This document shows, piece by piece, positions 23,382-34,880 of a stretch of DNA of 64,000 nucleotides. The notes below the pieces were generated by a model that saw only the letters and a list, made by a program, of their open reading frames with translations, did no database searches and had not been told where the DNA came from. Position 1 is the first letter of the stretch. Every line of letters starts with the position of its first letter. The stretch spans positions 67,507,840 through 67,571,839 of the forward strand of contig NC_092860.1 in assembly GCF_032062135.1 (NCBI RefSeq), written 5' to 3'. Source of the DNA: Pyxicephalus adspersus (lineage: Eukaryota; Chordata; Amphibia; Anura; Pyxicephalidae). The position numbers and the translations under genes are program-made.

Positions 23382-26039
23382 AGGTGGGGAAAGTGACACA
23401 CAATAGGAGTATAGATAACATCTTATTTACTGATTAAAGTTAAAATTACTTTTCAAAGTGGTAACTTTGTGAAAAGGAAACTTCCTCTATTCCTTTAGTA
23501 AATCAACCTGTTTAATGTGTGAATATGGTAAAAACATTGCATTGGAGAGACAATGAAGTAATACTTCCTACTTCACTACAGGAATGGAGCAGACTAGACA
23601 AATATTTTTAAACCTTTTTCCTTTTATTTTCATCTGGTGATCTTACCAGTAGCACACTTCCTGTCCTAGGAGCTATAACACTAAGACATGACATCTGGGT
23701 TACAGGACACTCCTCCCTTTTCTCATCTTCATAGTATGGAGGGAGGCTTTCTGTAGCCCACAGGGAGAATTGGTCAGGGCTTGTAACTCTGGTTGGAGTT
23801 TTGTTGCTGCATAGAAGGACGGCACAGGTTAGGGGGTTTGCTGGATTACTGGCAAAATCTCCTGGTATGTTTCTGTATTCAAGTCACTCAACAATATTAA
23901 TACAACAAATTGTAGCAATGTTGAAATAGAAGTATTTAATGCAAACTACCCTAGTTGTTGGGTAGTCTCTAACCATAAGTGAACTGCAACTAAAATCTGA
24001 CATGGTTGCTAGTTTTATTAGGCATTGTTATGGCTTATTGTTATTTCTATATTAGGTAAAAAAATATTTGTTGCTTCGGATGTTTTCTAAGACAAACAAG
24101 AAAATAAACTAAAAGACACATTTAGTTCCTGGTAAAGAGACATAACTGCTATTTTTCATTATGATTCATGATTTCCCAACATTTTATATTTTTGTGTTTT
24201 AACAAGTAAAATAGTTGAAATTTATTATAGGCATGAAAAGAATTTTCAAGAAAAGCAAACTCTAATAGGTTTTCGGAGAGCAATAAAACGAAGGAATTAA
24301 AGAGCAAGCCAACCAATAAAATGAAACATATATAATGCACTGGGCTGAGATCACATGGGGACATCCAAGAACCCACTTGTACTGGCAAACAAATGTTACC
24401 AACATTGCGGCCATCTCTGTTCTTCCTCCCATAGCTAACCATTCTCTCTGGGAGTCTGGCAGATGGACGGTCTCAAAATGTCTTACGGTCATAAGAGGGG
24501 GTTGAATTTAATTTCCTAACTGTAAGAGCAAGAACGCTTCCATTGACACCATACAAAAAACATCAATGTTCAAATGAGAGAATAATTGAATCCCGGTGCC
24601 TTAAAAAAGCAAGAATGGCAACATAAAACAATGTTCTTAACTATTTATTTATTGCCAAAAATATATCTGTAAAAGCCTTTTTTACTTATTACTGCAATTT
24701 TACGGTTTCTGCTTGTGTTTAAACATTCAGCTCCTTGATAACACTGGAAATTTACTGTAAAGCTGAAAGCTTAAGCCTTTCTATATTCAAAATATTAAAA
24801 AAATAGGTAATTATTAACAGAAGTTTTTTAATGTTTGTCTTACTACATTATTCTGTGTAGAATTAGAATAATATTTAGCATATTGAATTCTAAACCTATA
24901 AAAAATAGATACATCAAGGGATTGATCCTTGAGCCATGTGTGGATGAAGCCAAGTTACAACATCAAGTGGTGTTTTTTTTTTGAGTGGCAGAGGTACAGG
25001 GTGTGCTGGGCAAATTACATACAGAATGAGTGGTCTTCATTAGGAATTCATCTATGTGGTGCACATGTTTATATTGAAGGTGACTTGGAACAGGTCTCAT
25101 TGCTGAATGCCATCTGGCAGATATCGATGCAGGCACAATTCCTGGGGTGTGTTGATATCTCACATGATTTAATGAATAATAGGTTGGCTAGTAAAATAGC
25201 TAGCTTGATAACTCATTTGTGTGGGCCAGTGAAAGCACATGCAACATATTAACAACCGAAATATAAAAGCTTTTTGGGAAAAAAATGTTTGCATTATGAA
25301 AAATGCCCAGAAAAACAGTGTGTGCTAAAAAATTATCTGTCTGAAACAATCCATCAGGCTTGGGGTTTGCTCAGGGGCAATCAGGGCAAATACCCATGGG
25401 ATTCAAATTTGCATGAGGCTCCAAAAATGCCTGTGCCAAATATTGTTATTGTTTTTTATTATAATATATATTATATATATTATATAATATATTATGTTTT
25501 TTTAGGATACAGTGGTAGTTATTGGTCAATGAGGTAACTCCTGTATGTATGCACATGGTATACATACAATGATCATACCAGCCACTAGCCACAAATTTCA
25601 CCAGATTGGTGGGTACTTTCAGAAACCATATATTGTTATACTTGTCACACATAATGAAAAGTTGCTCTTTTTTCATTATTTAACCAGGTCATAAAGAAAG
25701 AAACATTCACAATTTTTCTTTACTTGCGATTTTCAATTAACCACCATTGCATTTAGCTGTTGTTTCCACAACACTGAATGCCCCATCGAAGAGCATAGGC
25801 TCCAAGCCTTTACATAGGCTCCAAGCCTTTACATAGACTGCAATTAAAAATATTCAGTCACATTTCAGTTAACTGTACACTGTTATCTATAAAACTCCTA
25901 GACTCAACTCAAGCAACCTGTGTCAGACTGCCATACAACCTGTTCGACACTTGACTATTACTTTAAATTCTGGTTGTGTTGAACACAATGTGGAAAAGCT
26001 GGATGCCATTAAAGACGTAGTCTCCAGCCATACAATAAA
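23382..26039. other. No gene recognised; small repeats
   Basis: A 107-residue plus-strand frame (24,929-25,252) has no motif that I recognise. An AT-only stretch occupies about 25,457-25,498. A 19-bp unit, AGGCTCCAAGCCTTTACAT, is repeated twice at 25,797-25,834. Nothing else can be supported. Confidence 0.45.
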
Positions 26040-28779
26040 ACATGGAAACTACCCCAAAATGTGTTGAATGAATACCTTAATATCCATGATCAATTGAAGC
26101 ATTGGACATGTCCCCAAATCATTCCCTCCCTCCAAGGGAGACTTCATAACCTTCTTGAAAACTTTGGCAAAAGTTGCTTCTAGATCAAGCCAGAGAATCC
26201 AAAACAGTGAACCTTCACTTCCTTTGGTCAATAAACACAGATTGATTACCTTGCAGTCATTTACCAGCCCACATTTGCACCCATAATATTTATGGGTGAC
26301 CCCAAACTTAGACAATGTTCCTGTGGGAATCTGAAAGAAACCAAAATGCATGTTGTATTTAATAGTCCTGAACTAACTAGTTTGGAATTAAATAAAAAGT
26401 TTCCTTAAAAAAGATGGATTAAAAACCATGCTTGTTAACCAATACAGTGCCTGGACTACCCAGACTAGCCAAAGACTAGTTCAACCAGACCAAATTAGAA
26501 TTCCTTGTGTCACACTACCCAAAGTGCCCAGTTATCTTAGGCCTCCTAATACCCAAATGAGCATGTTTGGCAAAGTGCCTATCTATAAACAAAGAGCACT
26601 ATGAGCTCCTAAAAATCTAACTAAACAACCCCAAGAGGAGTATGACATACTCCCATTAACAAGAGGGCAGGAGGAACTGGCACAAAAAGAATAACGATAG
26701 GCATTGGTATAGGCTTGCAACTTGCACTTTTAACAATCAACTATAATCTTTTGCTATCATGGGTTAAACTTATTCTGTGTGCTGTGTCCAGGCCCAGGTT
26801 AAGGAAATGCAAGACTGCTAAAAACAAGAAGCTTTGGTATATGTAACTAATGTGGAGATCTTCATGTTTGACCTCTGGTCACTACCCTGGTGAATCTGGA
26901 GCAGAGTATAGGATTGCTTTTAGTTCATTAAACAGCATCTGCTTGCTAATATAAATGTATATTTACTTTGTTTCCCTCATTTACAGGCTGATGGTAATGT
27001 CAATATGTAAAGGGCAAGGTAATTGTGAAGGATCAGTGTACTTTTAAACAACGTACCCATCTTTTCTGGCCCAAGGTTAAAAAAGACCCACCCCTTTCAC
27101 ATATTCTTACTTACCTTAATATTACCACCACACCCTCTTAAATCATTTATTAGCTGACATTGTAATTATAGTGTTGTAAAATTGTGTTTTTTTCTGTTGG
27201 GGGCCTAATAAAGTTGTTTCTGCCCTGCGATTTCTAGATATGCCCTTGCCAGGATTGCTTATTGTATTTTCAGAGCAATAAGGCAAACCCATAAAGTAAA
27301 TATGGGTATGCACTGTGGCATTTTTTTTATTAGTAACATTTTACCTGAAAATAACAAAAAATAAATAATAGTAAAAAAATGAAAGTAGCTTACTAATTAA
27401 AAAATGTGGGTGCTCTAAGCTAAGCCATCACTGAAACATTTTGCATCACCTAATGTGCACACCCTGTCCATGGTCCCAGTTGGAACATATGGTATGTATA
27501 TTAGTGTAGGCATAGATGGAATACCTCCACCATAGCTTTTTAACTGTTTGTGTTTTTTGACAGTCACAGTTTTCAGGGTTTGGTTCCTACAGGAGGAGCA
27601 CAAATATCTAAGTTCAATCACACTCACACAGCTGTTAAAGCAAACCATATTGATAAACTCTGTTCAGCCATACCAGGGCCCAAAGCACATCTATTTAAAC
27701 ATCAGGAATGGCCACATGGGACCCTGGTCAAGTACCCACATTTTAAGTCCCAAGTTATAAGTGCTTTGAGAATTAATCCAGGGAATATCATCAACTAACA
27801 TCCCTGAAAAATGCACCTCCTTCATCTGTTTGCACCTAAACTGCATTTATCGTCTCTCTTATTCAACAGGTAAGGCAAATATTCTGACTGCAATATGAAC
27901 TGTTTTGTGAACCAATTCTATCTGCATCTTCCTGTGTATGGTATGTCATCCAATTAAAGCAGGAATTGGAACAGAATTGGAACCACCACTACACTCTGAA
28001 ATTTCTACCTCAAGCCTATGGAATAAAACATTATCAAGAAACCACCTGGGTTACAACACAAACTCATCTGCTGCCATCTTCAAGCTACCAATGTTACCTT
28101 TCTGACTCTTACTTATACAACCCTACACCTGGAACACAGTTTTCAAGTCTTTCCACTATAGTTGCTTCTTACATGGACTGTTTACCATATTTTTCTCTGT
28201 GATTCTTTGATTCACCATTATCTGTTACAATGCCAAGTGAGGTCCCTAAACTTTATGGGAATCCCTTCCGTAATAATTAATCTCAGACCCCCCCCTCACA
28301 ACTGAACCTGGGAAATCTCTTAAGGCCAATGACCCATCAAAGCCAAAATCTATGTCCTCTGCTGTGAAGCGCTATTGCTTCAGTATTTTCAGACTCAAGG
28401 TAACATAAGCCAGAAGCCTGTCCAGCTGGATTCTTGGCCTTTTCACGTTTCCTCCAGTTTCCCAATAATGCAAAAAAGGTTATATCAGAATATCAGAACC
28501 AGGTTTTGATTAGATCAACCTTTTCTCTTTATGACATTCCACAATTCTTCCACTTTACTATCTTGGCATTTGCAATCTCCAGGTTACTTTTCCAATTTAG
28601 CAGGGTATAATCACCTGGCCCAAAACAAATTCACAAAATTTTGACTTCCCCCTGAGGTTTGGGGAAGGTATCTGGAAGGTTAAAACTCGTACCTTCCCTA
28701 CCTATGCAGAAAACTTTACACTTGTCACAGTTGATATTGGGACCTGAGGCCTCTGCTCCTCATCTGTCCCAGAGATAAT

Positions 28780-29405
28780 CACAGATACATATATTTGCAT
28801 AGGCAACTACTCCTAAAGGCGGCACTCTCAAGTATAGCAGGGGACTTAATGGGCATCCCTGCCACACTCCCTAGCTCATTTCAAATGATTTATCAATGCA
28901 CAAGTGGGAAGCTTTCTGCCCCTCATACAGGACTTTCAGACAATCAAATTCAGATTGTAAGCTGTATCTGCCGAGCAGCAACCAGAGATATTCATGATTC
29001 ACCCGATCAAAAGCTTGTTACCTGGTCCAATGCCAGCAGATATTTCCTCCAGACAGCAGCCCTGCATCTCTCCAAGGACTCCCGCACAGCTAATACTGCT
29101 GAGAATGTACTTCTACCTTGAAGTGAGCAGTGCTAATTGCTGGAGAAAAGATTGCCTGCTACTGACAACAAGTGCCAGAAGAAAATTTCTGCCTGGATTT
29201 TTCTATCAACTTTGAGAAGGCTAAAAGGGCGCCAGTTCTCAATTCCCTATAAAACCCTTCCCCTTTGACAGGTGAATCACAGGCGATCCCTCATGGAGGG
29301 AGCAAACCCTTTCCAGACAGCAATTGAAAACCAATGGGCCAGAATAGATTTAAAACATTTAAAAAACTTGGCTGTCAGTCCATCTGGATCAGGCAATTTC
29401 TTGGT
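28780..29405 (-). pseudogene. L1/Tx1-type reverse transcriptase, broken
   Basis: In minus-strand order, with several frame changes, I read KKLPDPDGLTAKFFK (the KSPGPDG block), ENWRPFSLLKVDRK (NWRPISLLNVDYK), then SFDRVNHEYLWLLLGRYSL (motif A with its aspartate, near 29,010-28,981), and VWQGCPLSPLLY-like sequence (motif B, near 28,860-28,842). The spacing matches L1-clade enzymes. The YADD catalytic motif that should follow is not legible. A stop codon precedes motif B. This copy cannot be active. Confidence 0.85.
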
Positions 29406-29700
29406 CATCAATTTATCTATACCTTGACATCAGTTTATCTACACCTTATCCACTGTGATTGGTCCTGTCAAATCCACAGCAGGATGTGAAATATTTCCAA
29501 ACCCGGCATGGATCCTAAAAGGTTTTCTTGCTAGGAGATCTGCATATTATGTGCTGATGACATCCAGGATCCCTGCCCTGGACAAAACAAGGGAACCTGT
29601 TTTATCAATCAGGCCTTCCACAGACTTAACGGCTGAGCCCTGTTTGCACTTCTGGTAAGGTTCAGGCAAATGGTATTTCCCATAATCCCTTTCCAGAACC

Positions 29701-29746
29701 AAAGAGGCCTGCCTGTCATATTGAGATATGACAGGCAGGCCTCTTT
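29701..29746. repeat. Perfect 21-bp inverted repeat with a 4-base loop
   Basis: AAAGAGGCCTGCCTGTCATAT is followed by TGAG and then by its exact reverse complement, ending at 29,746. In a relic this decayed, a perfect palindrome must be younger than its surroundings. A template-switch copying event is the simplest source; a hairpin RNA precursor is less likely. Confidence 0.95.
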
Positions 29747-30470
29747 TAGATGGAGTGTTTTTTTAAGAACCACGCCACTCACTAGATTCCTTTTCCAGAG
29801 GGTTCAAATCTCTCCCAAAATGAGTCTAGGCTTTATGGTCAAACAAATGACATGCCATATTTCCCTAGAACTACAGGACTTATTAAAGCGTAAATGTCTT
29901 GGCAATGAGAAACCTACCTTCAAGATTAAATCTACTAAATATTTTCTAGTGGAAGGGGTACCTTCATTCAGCCATTTTTTTTGCATGAGATTCTTCTTTT
30001 TATAATAGGTATCATTACCCCCAAGGACACTGGAGGTACTGGTACTATTGCCCTCTATCACTGGGCTATCCCCAGAATCCTCCTGGATGCCAGTGCTTCA
30101 TTGTTGTCACAGCAGGCTTCCCGGTTCGCCTCCTCTCTCCTTTGGGTGACCCGACCCTCACTAGTCGAAGTCGCAGTCTGTGCTTAGGGGAAAGTGACAT
30201 TCTCCATAGCTCCTGCAGATCCAAACACAAATATTGTCTGCTCTCTGAATATTCTGCTTGGTATGGGCACTGAATCTTCAACATTGCTGTCCTCCTCTCC
30301 CACCTGGAAGCAAAATTTTTCTTGCTGCAAACAAATTGGTTGTTGCACAAACTTCAGCTTGCTACCATTTTCAGCCTGCATGTTTGTTTCTGTACAACAC
30401 TGTGCTGCACATGTGACTCAGCTGGGCAGCCATCTTGGATTTTCCTCTGTTTTAATTTGTCCTCATTCCT

Positions 30471-31058
30471 AAACTTTTTACTATAATAAAAATGTTTTTC
30501 TCTTTAAAAGCTCTTTCTATTTCCAGCAGCTCCACTTTTAAATATTTGCGCTTGTCAACATAAGCCAGATCATACCCCACACACTTTTTCCTTAGGTTTA
30601 GTTGCATGGAAATAGCTTGGTTACTTCCTTTTTATTCAGTAACAATCGCTCCACCACTTTTCATAAAAATTCATTAATGGTTTCATTGTTTCTGGGCCCT
30701 GTTGTCACGATTAACAGGGAGGGAAAACAGAAAGGTTAAACTCAGTACTAGGCCTCCAATGACTAGGGAAAAGGGAATGGTCACCCCTTGCAGACACCCT
30801 AACCTAGCCCTCACTCCTAACAGTATGAGTATCCCCTGATGGTGGGAATACTCATACACAGGAACCTAGGCCCTACTAGCCCTGTATAGTCCTAGCAGTA
30901 GTGTCTGGCTTGAGACTACTGGTTCCTTCCCTTATGAAAGACCCAGTGTCTCCCTGAGGCCTAGTAAACAACAAAAGAACCACTAGCCTGTAAGGGATAG
31001 CAGGCCAAGGCTCTGTGGATCTTTGGAGAGCTCACTGAAACACACCTTCCTCTGTGCA
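30471..31058. repeat. Probable unclassified dispersed repeat
   Basis: From about 30,700 (GTTGTCACGATTAACAGGG) to 31,050 the sequence is GC-richer, non-coding and resembles frog repeats known to me that carry ACTAGGCCTCCAATGACTAGG and CACCCTAACCTAGCCCT. I cannot define ends or a class. 30,471-30,700 shows nothing. Confidence 0.4.
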
Positions 31059-31170
31059 GATTGTAAGCTCTTTTGGGCAGGGTCCTCTCCTCCCCCTATT
31101 TAATGTACAGTGATGTGTAATATGTTGGCACTATATAAATACTGTTTATTATAATATTATTAATAATTAT
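31059..31170 (+). mobile_element. L2-tailed short repeat
   Basis: It starts AGATTGTAAGCTCTTTTGGG, continues with GGGTCCTCTCCTCC and TTTAATGTACAGTGATGTG, then ATATGTTGGCACTATATAAA, and ends in TATTATTAATAAT. It matches the element at 23,188-23,381 in the opposite orientation and the L2 LINE tail at 41,230-41,335. Confidence 0.8.
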
Positions 31171-32226
31171 AACTCTGCAGTTATGAACTGTAACCTGTGT
31201 ATGCATTTTAAAGAAATAGGATGAGGATATGATTTGATTGCCTAAATATGAGAAATACACTACATTATCTTAGAATTATCCAAGCTTTAATTTCACTTGG
31301 TCCCTAAGCTCTTACTGATTTAATAAAAAGATTATGTTTCACAAATCTTTCTAAAAATGACCATATTAATGCTTTCCTAAGATAATGTAAAGCCTATTTA
31401 CACACCTATCTACTTGTTGCCCTATATCTGCAAATATATATATATAATATTGACTTGGTGTGGATTCATTGGTATGAATGAAAGCATTTGAGTCATAATT
31501 AGGAGATACAGCTTAAACCATCTTGTTAATAACTTCAATAAATACCAGACCTATTTTGTTTGAAGGACTGTCATTTATAATTGAATCATTAACCTAACTG
31601 CTTGTAATTAAACTTAAATTGAAAGCATTAGCTCATGATAATTGCCTGTTATGAGGAAGCATCTGTATGACATTGATCCATGTGGAGAAATCCTTACTGT
31701 TATGATTGCTGTTTGTTTTGGTGCAAATCAAAGCTACCATGAACATAATGTGTAATTTATTAAATGAATCATCAAAAAACAATGATAATAATTGTACTTT
31801 ACATTAATGTTTAAATGACATAATATCTATGGAACAAAATTACCTTTCCTCCTTTTATTGATTCAAGGTTTATTCACATTGTATGAATGCATGTTTTGCA
31901 TATACATTCCTTTTAAGGAACACAAAGCAGTTCTTCTGCATGAAGTTATTTGTTTAAATTTGGAACATATGAAATACATTTGTTTGGTTACATTGTAATC
32001 AAATGAAATATATTATATGTTATTTATACTTGGTATATGCAATGGTTCTCTGAGCTTTTGAATTGTCTGAAAGAAAAGGATCAGTGTTGCCTGTAAAGGT
32101 TTTTTTATCCAGAAGCCCATGGTGTGATAGTAGTAGGTGGGGTTTATTCTAAGACCACATAAACATTTGCTGTACGGATCTCAGTTTGTAACCATACCGG
32201 GAATAAGGATACAGTAATAGGAAAAA
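31171..32226. other. Apparently unique AT-rich sequence
   Basis: No repeat, terminal motif or coding frame is recognisable. It holds several homeodomain-type TAATTA/TAATTG cores (for example around 31,580-31,650). Sequence of this texture can be conserved non-coding DNA near developmental genes, but I have no comparison to support that. Confidence 0.3.
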
Positions 32227-32874
32227 TAAAGTATACCCTCCTTCAATTTGAGGGTTTAAAAAAAAAAAAAATATCTGGTTCTTTAGCAGATTCCAAAATT
32301 ATTAGATCAAACTTTAGGTGTAAAACAACACATGAAGACACCATGTGTGAAAGAACATTCATGATTCAAAAGTTTGTGGAGGCACTTTTAGCAGCAATTA
32401 CTTGTTCTTTAAAACATTGCTTTTATTTGAGATTTCCGGGCAATTGTTTTTGCAGAGATCTCTAAGAGTTCCTCCACAGCATTTTAGTCGGATTGATTGT
32501 GCTGATGTTCAGTTTTCACCAAACATGTTGCTAATTGTGGACAAACTTCTCTTCTTTGGTCTGACCTTGGGGTTAATTTGCTGGGACATACCCTATTTTT
32601 CGGACCATAAGACGCACCAGTTTTTAGAGAAGGGAAATGAAGAAAAAAAAGATTCTGAAACAAATAGTGTCCTAAAATATTTTATGTGCATTAAAAACCA
32701 ACAGCACAGTCATAAACACATGTAATAAACCCTGTAAAGTAAACAGCAGCATTTAGAACCATTATTAACAAATAAAGTCAGCAAAAGACAAAATTACTGT
32801 AAAACACAATAATGAGAGACTTCAGTAATAAAATAGAATAAAGTTGAAGATTTACGGTAAAGGCTCTGCTCGTT

Positions 32875-32932
32875 TTATGAGAACCCCAAGAACTCCTCAT
32901 CGCTAGAGTCAGAATCTATAAAGCTCAGTTCC
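32875..32932 (-). pseudogene. C-terminal remnant of a pogo-like transposase
   Basis: Reading the minus strand from about 32,932 to the stop codon at 32,877-32,875 gives ELSFIDSDSSDEEFLGFS. An acidic serine/aspartate stretch followed by EFLGF directly before the stop is typical of pogo/Tigger transposases. Upstream of it the frame is lost. This fits an internally deleted element that kept its ends and the last codons of its gene. Confidence 0.6.
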
Positions 32933-33233
32933 TCACAGTGCAGTGACGTCATCACGTGTCCCACGCCGCTCACTGATTGGATGACGAGGGACAGCTTTGG
33001 GTCCCAGGAAATATTTGAAGCTTCTTCTGTGAACTCCGTAGGACGCCATCAGGGTGGACCAAACAGCAAGCCTCGTCCATGTCGGGGCATCCGGCACTGG
33101 ACCAGGACCCCTTTGGATCATGGAATCTGTAAGTATTAGGGCGCTTTCATTGCCCAAACCCCCTCTCTGCTTACCTACCTATAAACGACAGGTAAACAAA
33201 CAGGGTTTAATTCTGCTTTTATAACAAAAGACA

Positions 33234-33460
33234 TTAACCTCCTGGGCGTTACACTGAGGTCTAGATTTCTGTACCAAAAGCGTTACACTGTTTTTCATGA
33301 AATTTTTTTTTTTACATTTTAGACCTGTAAGTTACAGAAATATGTCCGAACAAGGGTAGATATCATGAATATAAAAAATGTTTGAAACACACAATCATGT
33401 AAAAAAAAAAATGTACTTTTAATAAAATCCTATCCTATTTTTTTTTTGCATAGAAATTTT
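33234..33460. mobile_element. TTAA-anchored repeat, left end (piggyBac-like)
   Basis: TTAA at 33,234 is followed by CCTCCTGGGCGTTACACTGA. The element at 63,849 starts TTAACCTCCTAGCCGTTAAG. Shared ends next to a TTAA target are the signature of piggyBac-type elements. No inverted right end was found, so only the left part can be assigned and the end coordinate is arbitrary. Confidence 0.5.
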
Positions 33461-34044
33461 TGTTTGTATTGTGGGCTTGTAATTCTTAGGATTAACTCCC
33501 GGGTATGATAATTATATTTATTTATTATATTAAAATCATAAATTATAATATAATACATAAATATAAATAATAATTTAAAACAATAATGAAATAATAGACA
33601 ACAATGTAATCTAAAAATAAAATTAAAAATGTACGGTACTTTTATTTTTATGTTGTGTGGTGTTTTTGTACTTACATATAAGTACATATAATGTACTTAC
33701 TTTACATTTTGTATTTAAAAGCAGATTACATTGTAATCTGCTTTTAAATTTCCCTCCCTGACACACCCCCATACATCACCAATCACATCACTGGAAGATG
33801 ACTCATCCTCCGGGGTGATGTGGAGGGGGGATTTCCCTGCCCAGCTCACACAGACAAGAGACGCTGGAAGCTGCTGGCATCTCCGGAGAGATGCACAGCA
33901 CAATGCAGGATTTCTGCATTGTGCTATACATCTCACTGCAGATGCCAGCAAGCGGAGCTGCGGACACTGGGTGAGTATTTCCTTTCAGTTGTAATCCGAT
34001 TGTCATACAATTTATGACAATCGGATTGCAATATAACATTTGTT

Positions 34045-34125
34045 TACATTGTGTTTGTGTTGTGTATGTGTGTTTGAGTTGTGTATGTGTGTGCTTTCAC
34101 TGTGTTTGTGTTGTGTACCGTATAT
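34045..34125. repeat. GTGTTTGTGTTGTGTATGTG-type minisatellite
   Basis: Imperfect GT-rich units (GTGTTTGTGTTGTGTATGTG, then GTTGTGTATGTGTGTG) repeat over about 80 bases inside the pogo-like element. Confidence 0.7.
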
Positions 34126-34880
34126 GTGATTTTACTATGTGTGCTGTACCTCACTGAAGATCCTGGTGAAGAGTGATCTTCAGTGAGGTTCAGCACGCTA
34201 TTCAGGGAACACTCTCAGCATGATTGGCTGACAAAGTCATGTTGGAAGAATTCTCCCAGCATTCCTGCTCCCAGCATGACTTTGTCAGCCAATCATGCTG
34301 AGAGTGGGAGGACGGCGGGAGCAAGATACAAGAGTGACAGGAGTCACAGTCACTCTGGCCGCGCTGAACAGGAGACAGGAGAAAAGGCGGAGGGGGGGGG
34401 CTATACAGGGGGGACGGGACAGCAGCTGGGGAGGATACCAGTGCTCAAGCAGAGGGGGAAACTGTGGAGAAGACGGCCCGGGCACAGAGGAACAGATGAG
34501 AGGTAAGAAGGAAACATGTTTAGGCTACATTTGGACCATAAGACGCAGGGACTTTTTCCCCCCACTTCTGGGGGGGAAAAAGTGCGTCTTATGGTCCGAA
34601 AAATACGGTAACTCTTGAGATTACTGGCGACTGTTTTGAATGTTTTCCACTTGTGAATATTCTTTCTCATTGTAGAAATTGTTTGGAAATGGCTTTTTAA
34701 CCCTTCCCAGATTGATGGGCAGCAATAATTGGTTCTCTATGGTAATTTCAATGATGTCTTTTCACCTTGACATGTTAATATACATCTAAATGCTCCAGGC
34801 CAGGGGGTAAACATACAACAATAAAAAGCTAATAAAAGTTATAAACCTTTCATGTGCTGATCAAAACAAAAGTTTTGGCT

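Larger units (their letters stand above)
26040..30470 (-). mobile_element. L1/Tx1-type LINE relic, about 4.4 kb
   Basis: Pieces of an L1-clade element appear in the right order on the minus strand. From high to low coordinates they are a 5' region with a short frame near 30,380-30,184 (a possible ORF1 start), the reverse transcriptase (28,780-29,405, listed separately), the post-RT block with GPNINCDKCKVF near 28,730-28,690, a GGGIP block near 27,540, and a C-terminal piece with LSKFGVTHKYYGCKCG at about 26,325-26,265, which corresponds to the cysteine-containing CWKCG region. The endonuclease domain is missing between about 29,410 and 29,800. Many stops and frameshifts are present, and an insertion of unknown origin probably lies in 26,400-27,400. 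Confidence 0.75.
32591..34608. mobile_element. pogo/Tigger-like DNA element, 2.0 kb, TA-flanked
   Basis: The left end (CCCTATTTTTCGGACCATAA) and the inverted right end (CCGTATTTTTCGGACCATAA) match for at least 26 bases with one mismatch. Each is flanked by TA, the target duplication of the IS630/Tc1/mariner/pogo group. Near the left end the minus strand keeps the last codons of a transposase (listed separately). The rest is non-coding and rich in hairpins. These are 33,718-33,748 (GCAGATTACA arms), 33,890-33,935, 33,985-34,030 (AATCCGATTGTCAT arms), 34,150-34,190 (CCTCACTGAAGATC arms), 34,210-34,310 (CAGCATGATTGGCTGAC arms) and 34,548-34,590. Confidence 0.8.
32227..34880 (-). mobile_element. 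Tc1-like transposon (third family), split by a pogo-like insertion
   Basis: The left piece (32,227-32,590) starts with AAGTATACCCTCCTTCAATTTG, the terminal sequence of this Tc1-like family. It continues with the inverse of transposase regions, including CCACAGCATTTTAGTCGGAT and CTGACCTTGGGGTTAATTTG. The right piece (34,611-34,880) resumes with ACTCTTGAGATTACTGGCGA, CATTGTAGAAATTGTTTGG and CCCTTCCCAGATTGATGGGC, which encode the DNA-binding N terminus on the minus strand. Removing the 2-kb insert brings the two together in the right order. A large part of the catalytic domain is deleted. The same family is present at 62,500-63,848 in the other orientation. Confidence 0.85.

Noticed and set aside
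22800..23870. Possible relation between AGTAGGACAGGAAATGAGGG and the CTTCCTGTCCTAGGAGC region
   Set aside because: The match is short and partly low in information; I could not define ends or a full second copy.
24929..25252. 107-residue plus-strand frame that looks protein-like
   Set aside because: No known motif, no promoter, splice or transposon context, and an overlapping frame exists on the other strand.
34183..34670. Overlapping frames of about 107 residues rich in Arg, Gly and Pro
   Set aside because: They fall in the GC-rich hairpin part of the pogo-like element and occur on both strands, so they reflect composition.
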